64,000 nt of DNA, taken from Amorphus coralli DSM 19760. GTDB lineage: Bacteria; Pseudomonadota; Alphaproteobacteria; Rhizobiales; Amorphaceae. The position numbers were made by a program, and so were the translations under genes. Positions 52,906 through 64,000 of this stretch are shown here, piece by piece (position 1 is the first letter of the stretch; the number at the start of each line of letters is the position of its first letter). The notes beneath the pieces were generated by a model, which did no database searches, had not been told where the DNA came from, and saw nothing but the letters and a program-made list of their open reading frames with translations. The stretch is taken from assembly GCF_000374525.1 (NCBI RefSeq), contig NZ_KB894576.1:62001-126000 (forward strand), in the 5' to 3' direction.

Positions 52906-53097
52906 TCAGCGCCCGATGAGATAGAGCGTGGCCATGATGAGGATGATGGCCAGGAACTGCAGCCCGACGCGCCAGCGCATCAGCGTCTGCGACCGGCTGG
53001 AGCTGCCGCCCCGCACGAGGTTGATCAGCCCGAGCACCAGCACGATGGCCACGGCGCCGATCGCGATCGGGATGAGATTGTAGAGAATGACTTCCAT
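52906..53097 (-). CDS. Twin transmembrane protein (HIG1-like)
   Basis: 63 residues with two membrane helices (about 7-28 and 45-61) separated by a basic loop RGGSSSRSQTLMRWRVGLQ. The R-W-R-V-x-x-Q-F motif before the second helix is typical of HIG1-domain proteins, which associate with cytochrome oxidase in mitochondria and Alphaproteobacteria. The role here is unproven. Confidence 0.85.
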   Translation of the reverse strand: MEVILYNLIPIAIGAVAIVLVLGLINLVRGGSSSRSQTLMRWRVGLQFLAIILIMATLYLIGR

Positions 53098-53156
53098 CGG
53101 GTCGGGCCTTTCGGGTCAGCCCGGACGAGCTGCCGTTTCGAGTTTCGCGATGTGGA

Positions 53157-54386
53157 TCAGATGGCTTCGCCGCGCAAGAGACGCGGCTCGTTGGGGTCGA
53201 AGCCTGCGGCCTGGCGCATGAAGACGCGCTTCAGGCCGGGCAGCCGGTCGACGAGGCCGAGCCCGACGGTCCGCGCCAGCCGCACCGGCGCAAGGTCGTT
53301 GGAGAACAGCCGGTTCAGGATGTCGGTGGTGGCCGCCATTTCCAGCGTGTCGAAGCGACGCCAGCGCTCGTAGCGCTCCAGCACGTCGATGGCGCCGATG
53401 TCGAGGCCGATGCGGCGGGCCTCCACCACCACCTCCGCCAGCGCGGCGGCATCGCGGAAGCCCATGTTCAGGCCCTGTCCGGCGATCGGGTGGATCGCAT
53501 GGGCGGCGTCGCCGGCCAGGACAAAGCGCGGCGCCGCGAAGGCGCGCGCGATCTGGACGGACAACGGGTAGGCCGAGCGCGAACCGTCGAGGCGGATTTC
53601 GCCCAGTTCCGGGCCGAACCGGCGGGCGAGCTCGATCTCGAAGGAGAAGTCGTCGAGGCCGACGAGCCGCTTCGCCTCGATGCTGCGCTCGGTCCAGACG
53701 ATAGAGGACCGATTGCCCTTCAGCGGCAGGATGGCGAACGGCCCGGCCGGCAGGAAATGCTCCACCGCGCGGCCCTCATGCGGCAGCTCGTGACGGACCG
53801 TGGTGACGATGCCGCTCTGGTCGTAGGCCTCGCCCACGGTGCCGATGCCTGCCAGTCCCCGAAGTCGCGACCGGACCCCGTCACAAGCGACCAGCAGGCT
53901 GGCCCGCAGGGTGCCGCCGGAGTCGAGCCGGATGTCCACACCGCCGTCGTCGGCATCGAAGATCCGCACCGTCTCTCCCGAGATCTCCCGCACGCCGGCC
54001 GCCAGCGCGGCCTGGGCGATCGCCGGGAAAAGCGTCTCGTTGGGGATCATGTGCGCGTAGGGCTCGCCCGGCTCCACGTCGCCGACGAAGCTCAGGAACA
54101 CCGGCCGCACCGCGTCGCGCAGCTTGCTGTCGGTGATCACCATCTCGGTGATGGGCTGGGCGTCGGCGGCCACCGCCGACCAGACGCCGAGGCGCACCAG
54201 CATGCGCCGGGCCGAGGCGGCGATGGCGGAGGCGCGGTCGTCGCCCTTCACCGAGGCGATCGGGCGGGGATCGATCACCGCCACGGACAGTGAAGGATCC
54301 GCCTTCTTCAGGGCCAGGGCCAGGGTCAGGCCGACAGAGCCTGCGCCCGCGATTGCCACGTCGATGGGATCGGAAACCCGGCTCAT
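53157..54386 (-). CDS. UbiH/COQ6-type FAD-dependent ubiquinone biosynthesis hydroxylase
   Basis: 409 residues. The FAD motif is AGAGSVGLTLALAL (12-25), the DG motif VACDGVRSRLR, and the GD motif LAGDAAHAIHPIAGQGLNMG. These define aromatic-ring hydroxylases of the UbiH/F/I/L family that hydroxylate polyprenylated quinone precursors. Which ring position is modified cannot be told. The ATG at 54386 is preferred over a start five codons earlier. Divergent from tesB. Confidence 0.92.
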   Translation of the reverse strand: MSRVSDPIDVAIAGAGSVGLTLALALKKADPSLSVAVIDPRPIASVKGDDRASAIAASARRMLVRLGVWSAVAADAQPITEMVITDSKLRDAVRPVFLSFVGDVEPGEPYAHMIPNETLFPAIAQAALAAGVREISGETVRIFDADDGGVDIRLDSGGTLRASLLVACDGVRSRLRGLAGIGTVGEAYDQSGIVTTVRHELPHEGRAVEHFLPAGPFAILPLKGNRSSIVWTERSIEAKRLVGLDDFSFEIELARRFGPELGEIRLDGSRSAYPLSVQIARAFAAPRFVLAGDAAHAIHPIAGQGLNMGFRDAAALAEVVVEARRIGLDIGAIDVLERYERWRRFDTLEMAATTDILNRLFSNDLAPVRLARTVGLGLVDRLPGLKRVFMRQAAGFDPNEPRLLRGEAI

Positions 54387-54541
54387 TGTCCTGCGCCTCA
54401 CACTCTCACTGTCCGGACCGCAACGGCCACCGGTGCCGGGCCGTTCCGCCGGCGGCGGCCACCTTGACAGTCGTTTGCGCCCGGGGGCAAGTGCGCGGCT
54501 TGCCCCTGCGGCGATCGGGCCGCGCTGCTGAAGGATCTCCC

Positions 54542-55450
54542 ATGAGCACTGCCGTTGCGGACCTTCTCGCGACCCTCGACCTGGAGCCTCTCGAGCAGGA
54601 CCTGTTCCGCGGCCGCAGCCCGCAGGTGGGATGGCAGCGGGTGTTCGGAGGCCAGGTCATCGGCCAGTCGCTCGTGGCCGCGACGCGGACCGTCGGGGAC
54701 CGCCCGGTTCATTCGCTGCACGGCTATTTCATGCGTCCCGGCGACCCGTCGGTGCCGATCATCTACCAGGTCGACCGGATTCGCGACGGCCGCAGCTTCA
54801 CCACCCGCCGGGTCGTCGCCATCCAGCACGGCAAGGCGATCTTCTCCATGTCCGCCTCCTTCCACATCGAGGAAGACGGGCCGGAACACCAGTTCGCGCT
54901 GCCCGAGGGCATTCCCATGCCCGAAGACCTGCCGAGCGAGCAGGAGTTCAAGCAGGGCGTCATCGAGCGGGCGCCGGAAAACGTGCGCCGCTACTGGGAG
55001 CGCGAGCGGCCCATCGAGCTCAGGCCCGTCGACCTGCGCCACTATGTCAGCCGCGAGAAGCTGGAGCCCCGTCAATATGTCTGGGTCCGCGCCACCGGCG
55101 CGCTGCCCGACGATCCCGGCATTCACAAGTGCGTCCTCGCCTATGCATCCGACATGACGCTGCTCGACACCGCGCTGTTCCCGCACGGAACTTCGGTCTT
55201 CGACCGGGCCCTGCAGGTGGCGAGCCTCGACCACGCCATGTGGTTTCACCGCCCGTTCCGCGCCGACGACTGGCTGCTCTATGCCCAGGACGCACCGACG
55301 ACGATCGGGGCGCGGGGATTCACCCGCGGTCTCATTTACGATCGCAAGGGCGCCCTGGTTTGCTCGGTCTCGCAGGAAGGGCTGATCCGGCCGCGCCGCG
55401 GCGAGGGTGAACCGCCCTCCGGAGTCCCTGTCGTAGAGCCTAATTTTTAG
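54542..55450 (+). CDS. tesB: Acyl-CoA thioesterase II
   Basis: 302 residues, double hotdog fold. It has VFGGQVIGQSLVAATRTV, HSLHGYFMRPGDPSVPIIY, the second-domain ASDMTLLDTALFPHG with catalytic aspartate, and LDHAMWFHRPFRADDWLLY. It hydrolyses medium- and long-chain acyl-CoA. The ATG follows AAGGA at 54531-54535. Gene end is followed by the glnK regulatory region. Confidence 0.95.
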   Translation: MSTAVADLLATLDLEPLEQDLFRGRSPQVGWQRVFGGQVIGQSLVAATRTVGDRPVHSLHGYFMRPGDPSVPIIYQVDRIRDGRSFTTRRVVAIQHGKAIFSMSASFHIEEDGPEHQFALPEGIPMPEDLPSEQEFKQGVIERAPENVRRYWERERPIELRPVDLRHYVSREKLEPRQYVWVRATGALPDDPGIHKCVLAYASDMTLLDTALFPHGTSVFDRALQVASLDHAMWFHRPFRADDWLLYAQDAPTTIGARGFTRGLIYDRKGALVCSVSQEGLIRPRRGEGEPPSGVPVVEPNF

Positions 55451-55530
55451 GCAATCTGACCTTTTCGTCCTCAGAATCCGGCATTTCGCCCGTTGGAATT
55501 CCCGATGTGCGCTGCTTTGCGCGCATTCGA

Positions 55531-56011
<481 letters not shown>

Positions 56012-56058
56012 TGTCCTGGGCTGACGAACCGAACAGGGGTCTGACCAAGAGAATGCCA

Positions 56059-57399
56059 ATGAAAAAGCTCTCCACCCTCCTAACCGGGGCTTCCGTCGTG
56101 GGCGCCGGCCTCGTGCTCGCCTCCCACGGTGCATTCGCCCAGGACGCGGCGGCGGAAGCCGCCGAGGCCGCGGCAGCTCCGGGCGTGCCCTTCATCTTCA
56201 ACACGCTGCTGTTCCTGATCGCCGGCTTCCTGGTCATGTTCATGGCCGCCGGCTTCGCGATGCTCGAGGCCGGCCTGGTCCGGACCAAGAACGTCTCGAT
56301 GCAGTGCCTGAAGAATGTCGGCATCTACTCCATCGCCGGCATCATGTTCTGGCTGATCGGCTACAACGTCATGTATGACGGCGTGGACGGCGGCTACTTC
56401 GGCTCGTTCACCTGGACGGTCATCCCGGATCCGGCCTCCGATACCGGCGACTACGCCGCCGCTTCGGACTGGTTCTTCCAGATGGTCTTCTGCGCCACCA
56501 CGGCGTCGATCGTGTCCGGCACCATCGCCGAACGCGTCAAGCTGTGGCCGTTCATGATCTTCGTCGTCTTCCTGACCGGCGTGTTCTACCCGATCACGGG
56601 CGCCTGGCAGTGGGGTGGCGGCTGGCTCGCGGAGATGGGCTTCTCCGACTTCGCCGGTTCCACGATCGTGCACTCGGTGGGCGGCTGGGCGGCTCTCGCC
56701 GGCGCGCTGGTCATCGGCCCGCGTATCGGCAAGTTCGGCACCGGCGGCGTCGTTCACGCCTTCCCGGGTTCGTCGATCCCGCTTGCCACGCTCGGCATGT
56801 TCATCCTCTGGCTCGGCTGGTTCGGCTTCAACGGCGGTTCCCAGCTCGCGCTCGGTTCCATGGAAGATGCCTCCTCGGTGGCCCGGATCTTCGTCAACAC
56901 CAACATGGCGGCCGGTGCCGGCGTGGTGGTCGTGATGATCCTCACCCAGATCTTCTACCGGAAGGTCGATGTCACCATGGCCCTCAACGGTGCCCTGGCC
57001 GGTCTCGTGTCCATCACGGCCGAGCCGCTGGCTCCCTCGCTCCTCATGTCCGCCATCATCGGCGGCATCGGCGGCGCGATCGTGGTCATCGTGGTGCCGC
57101 TGCTCGACAAGGTGAAGATCGACGACGTCGTGGGCGCCATCCCGGTCCACCTGGTGGCCGGCATCTGGGGCACCCTGGCGGTTCCGCTGACCAACTCCGA
57201 CGCGAGCTTCAGCACGCAGATCATCGGCATCGTGGCCGTCGGCATCTTCACCTTCGTCGTCAGCCTGGTTCTCTGGCTGATCCTGAAGGCGATTGTCGGT
57301 GTCCGTCCGACCGCCGAGGAAGAGTCGCTGGGCATGGATGCCGTCGAAGTCGGCATCGAGGCCTACCCCGAGTTCGGGGTTGGCGGACAGCGGATGTAA
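56059..57399 (+). CDS. amtB: Ammonium transporter
   Basis: 446 residues with an N-terminal signal sequence (about residues 1-28, ending AFA-QD) and 11 membrane helices. The conserved aspartate is in DFAGSTIVH. The twin pore histidines are in IVHSVGG and PVHLVAG. GlnK-gating cytoplasmic loops are present. A second ATG two codons upstream (56053) is possible. The gene ends in a strong terminator. Confidence 0.96.
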   Translation: MKKLSTLLTGASVVGAGLVLASHGAFAQDAAAEAAEAAAAPGVPFIFNTLLFLIAGFLVMFMAAGFAMLEAGLVRTKNVSMQCLKNVGIYSIAGIMFWLIGYNVMYDGVDGGYFGSFTWTVIPDPASDTGDYAAASDWFFQMVFCATTASIVSGTIAERVKLWPFMIFVVFLTGVFYPITGAWQWGGGWLAEMGFSDFAGSTIVHSVGGWAALAGALVIGPRIGKFGTGGVVHAFPGSSIPLATLGMFILWLGWFGFNGGSQLALGSMEDASSVARIFVNTNMAAGAGVVVVMILTQIFYRKVDVTMALNGALAGLVSITAEPLAPSLLMSAIIGGIGGAIVVIVVPLLDKVKIDDVVGAIPVHLVAGIWGTLAVPLTNSDASFSTQIIGIVAVGIFTFVVSLVLWLILKAIVGVRPTAEEESLGMDAVEVGIEAYPEFGVGGQRM

Positions 57400-57436
57400 G
57401 TTTCCTCCCAACACGATCGCTTGAGGTCGTGACTGG

Positions 57437-57465
57437 CCCGGGGGCTTCTCGCCCCCGGGTTTTTT
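57437..57465 (+). terminator. Rho-independent terminator of glnK-amtB
   Basis: Perfect 9-base arms CCCGGGGGC and GCCCCCGGG with loop TTCTC, followed by TTTTTT. It lies 38 bases after the amtB stop. Confidence 0.93.
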
Positions 57466-57550
57466 CATGCCCCGAACCGGGGATGACATCGTTCTCCGTC
57501 GAGAAAGCCGCGCAGATCACCGCGCCGCCGACCGCGCACCCGGCCCCGCG

Positions 57551-57580
57551 CAGTTCTGCGCACATCTGCGCACATCTGCG
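57551..57580. repeat. Short 10-bp tandem repeat
   Basis: CACATCTGCG occurs twice (57561-57570 and 57571-57580), preceded by the related CAGTTCTGCG (57551-57560). It is in the gap between amtB and the oxoprolinase stop. A period of 10 bases places each copy on the same helix face. No function is evident. Confidence 0.65.
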
Positions 57581-57671
57581 CAGCCCTTTTCCGCGCAGCG
57601 AACTGATCCGTCGAAAGCGTCTCCGATAGCCCTGGATCCCGCAGGCCAACCGCTTGCGAAGAGCCGCCCGG

Positions 57672-61304
<3,633 letters not shown>

Positions 61305-61446
61305 GCCGTCTCGTCCTTCTGTCGCGCCTGCCGGGCTGGCGGCGATCCGAAGCGGATCTTCTAGCCGTGCTCCCGCTCCCCACCAAGGGAGAGGATCGCG
61401 ACAGGACGCGTCAAGCCTTGCGGGAAGAGATGAGGGTCAGAACGCA

Positions 61447-61482
61447 GGACGGGCGCCGAAGATTTCTCTCCGGCGCCCGTCC
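61447..61482 (-). terminator. Strong hairpin downstream of DUF992 gene
   Basis: Perfect 12-base arms GGACGGGCGCCG (61447-61458) and CGGCGCCCGTCC (61471-61482) with a 12-base loop, 34 bases behind the DUF992 stop. No T run follows, so it may stabilise the 3' end of the message rather than terminate. Confidence 0.55.
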
Positions 61483-61516
61483 ATACAATGGCGCGCAGAC
61501 ATGCCGCGCAGGTGGG

Positions 61517-61993
61517 TCAGTTGGTGCCGGCGAGGGTCAGCTCGGCAACTCCGGCCGCAATGTTGACGCCGGTCTGAGCCTGGACGCTGATCGGGTTGAG
61601 CGCGACGGAGCGTTCGAAACCGCCGACAAGGGCGTTGGCGCCGAGGCCGACACCGGCGGTGGCTTCCGCCGTGGCGCCCACATACTTGCCTTCCAGCATG
61701 TTCGGGTCGAATTTCTCTCCGGCGGCCAGAACGCCCCAGACGACCTCGCTCTGCTGGGTCTTTCCGATATCGATGCCGTACTTGTTGATCGTGCCGGTGT
61801 ATGTCTGGGTCGCCCCGCTGCCCACCGGCGTGTAGACGCAGGTCAGCTGCTTCGTGGACCCGAAGACGAAGCCGGATCCGCCGGCGATGGTGCACTCCAG
61901 AACGCCGACCTTGGCGCGCTCCTGAGCGACGGCGGGCGCGGCCGCGCCGATCGCAACGGTCATGGCGGCGGCGGCTACAGCGGTCTTGATCAT
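61517..61993 (-). CDS. DUF992 domain protein, exported
   Basis: 158 residues with a signal peptide (1-23, AVA-QE). The mature domain has VGVLECTIAGGSGFVFGSTK, LTCVYTP, YTGTINKYGIDIGKT and a glycine/alanine-rich end. The two cysteines (in LECTI and LTCVY) probably form a disulphide. DUF992 is a family found largely in Hyphomicrobiales with no known function. Confidence 0.88.
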   Translation of the reverse strand: MIKTAVAAAAMTVAIGAAAPAVAQERAKVGVLECTIAGGSGFVFGSTKQLTCVYTPVGSGATQTYTGTINKYGIDIGKTQQSEVVWGVLAAGEKFDPNMLEGKYVGATAEATAGVGLGANALVGGFERSVALNPISVQAQTGVNIAAGVAELTLAGTN

Positions 61994-62155
61994 GGTTGTC
62001 TCCCGTGTTGCGGGGCGGCGCTGCGACCATCGCCTCGCCCTCCCCGAGGGTGTTCCGTGCAGCGTCGCGCACGGCCGCGCCCCATCAGGGACACAGGCCG
62101 TGCGCGAAGGGTCTGTTCGGTCCTCGCCGCGAGAGACGGGCGGCTCTGCGCCGGC

Positions 62156-63361
<1,206 letters not shown>

Positions 63362-63511
63362 TCATCTTCCTTGGTCTGCGGAGGTTGCGGAAAGGTCGGC
63401 AAAAGCACTGAAAGGGCGCGTCAGCGACGCACCCTCAACGACGGATCGACATGCGGTGACGAAGGCCGGGCCTGCAATCCGCCAGGCAGCAGCGGCCCGG
63501 TCGCGGGACCC

Positions 63512-63820
63512 TTAGAACGGGATGCCCGGACCGATCGCCCCGTTCCAGCCGTCAACGGTGCCGTGGGGCTGGTCGTAGGTGTAGTCGTTCACCGGGATGT
63601 CGAGATTCGGCGTTTTGAGTTTGCCGCTGTTGATCCCGGGGCTGATGGGCAAGCCCGAATTCGTCAGCATGTACACGCCGGGGAGGCTCGGACCATACGG
63701 CCCGGGATAGGCGTATCCGCCCGGCGTGACCGTGATCTCCGGAGCATTCTGTGCCGTGGCGGTAAAGCCCGGCGCGGTGACCAGCAGCACCACTGCGGTG
63801 GCGGTGAAGCTCCTCATCAT
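63512..63820 (-). CDS. Small secreted glycine/proline/tyrosine-rich hypothetical protein
   Basis: 102 residues with a signal peptide (about 1-24, ATA-QN). The mature part is low in charge and rich in G, P, Y and N: ITVTPGGYAYPGPYGPSLPG, ISPGINSGKLKTPNLDIPVN, DYTYDQPHGTVDGWNGAIGP. It has no cysteines and no recognised domain. The ATG at 63818-63820 suits the GGGAG site; another two codons earlier is also open. It is probably an exported or surface peptide of unknown role. Confidence 0.7.
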   Translation of the reverse strand: MMRSFTATAVVLLVTAPGFTATAQNAPEITVTPGGYAYPGPYGPSLPGVYMLTNSGLPISPGINSGKLKTPNLDIPVNDYTYDQPHGTVDGWNGAIGPGIPF

Positions 63821-64000
63821 ACTCATGTCTCCCTGCAGCCGGCCCCGCAGACACCCCAGTCCCCGGAACGACGCTCAAACGCTTCTGGAGGAACATATAA
63901 CCCCCAAACCGCTGCGAAGCACGCCCGCTGATGGCCAAACGGGCCAATTTTCGCCATGGGTGTCGCATCGTTGCCGCAATTCGCCGCGCTCGCGCGGCGC

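Noticed and set aside
57551-57580. CRISPR-like short repeats
   Set aside because: Units are 10 bases with no spacers and only two exact copies. It is a simple tandem repeat.

Overview
This window is high-GC chromosomal DNA (roughly two thirds G+C by eye) from an alphaproteobacterium, most likely of the order Hyphomicrobiales (Rhizobiales). The evidence is the gene content: CobS/CobT cobaltochelatase with its DnaJ-like neighbour, CarD, an RpoH2-type sigma factor, a TIGR02300 FYDLN protein, a DUF992 protein, class II EPSP synthase, and Agrobacterium-type uronate dehydrogenase, galactarolactone cycloisomerase and isomerase. I cannot name a genus. No phage, insertion sequence, integrase or CRISPR array was seen, and nearly all genes look intact.

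Layout. 1-10.7 kb: a DUF1232 fragment, pterin dehydratase, LMW phosphatase, PcaB, GabD, a repeat-rich gap, a sterol-desaturase-like membrane protein, a divergent flavin reductase/HxlR pair around a palindrome, IspG, a translationally coupled Zur/EamA pair and BdhA. 11.2-20.4 kb: a complete oxidative hexuronate/galactarate locus. It has a TRAP transporter, uronate dehydrogenase, two lactone enzymes, KdgD and a ketoglutarate-semialdehyde dehydrogenase, with a FadR-type GntR regulator in the middle. Both outward promoters carry dyad operators over or beside the promoter. 20.4-25.6 kb: tRNA-Ala(GGC), FYDLN protein, aroA-cmk and rpsA. 25.6-28.6 kb: a scar where a LysR gene and a zinc-type dehydrogenase gene are both cut, then DUF1330, SDR, RidA/TetR and DUF3096 genes.

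28.7-37.3 kb: RpoH2, CarD, FdxA, an S4 RNA-binding protein and a Suv3-like helicase. Next comes a 762-bp non-coding region with 12 GANTC (CcrM) sites in 270 bp, an AT-rich stretch and a CtrA-like box. DUF3108 and rpmB follow. 37.3-46.8 kb: a VUT transporter, a phytase-like esterase, CobT-CobS-DnaJ, ArgG, a second repeat island, a flavin monooxygenase and a dienelactone hydrolase. 46.9-55.5 kb: a minus-strand run of M48 lipoprotein protease, nuclease, 3-hydroxybutyryl-CoA dehydrogenase, EtfA, EtfB, cobalamin adenosyltransferase, twin-TM protein and UbiH-type hydroxylase, then TesB. 55.5-57.5 kb: glnK-amtB behind a sigma-54-like promoter. 57.6-64 kb: fused 5-oxoprolinase/hydantoinase, DUF992 protein, aspartate aminotransferase and a small secreted protein.

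Together the genes describe a metabolically versatile environmental heterotroph: uronic and aldaric acid use, hydroxybutyrate and fatty-acid oxidation through ETF, aerobic cobalamin assembly and nitrogen-controlled ammonium uptake. The observations most worth following are the GANTC island, the two-promoter GntR control of the uronate locus, the double-truncation scar and a composite intergenic repeat family.
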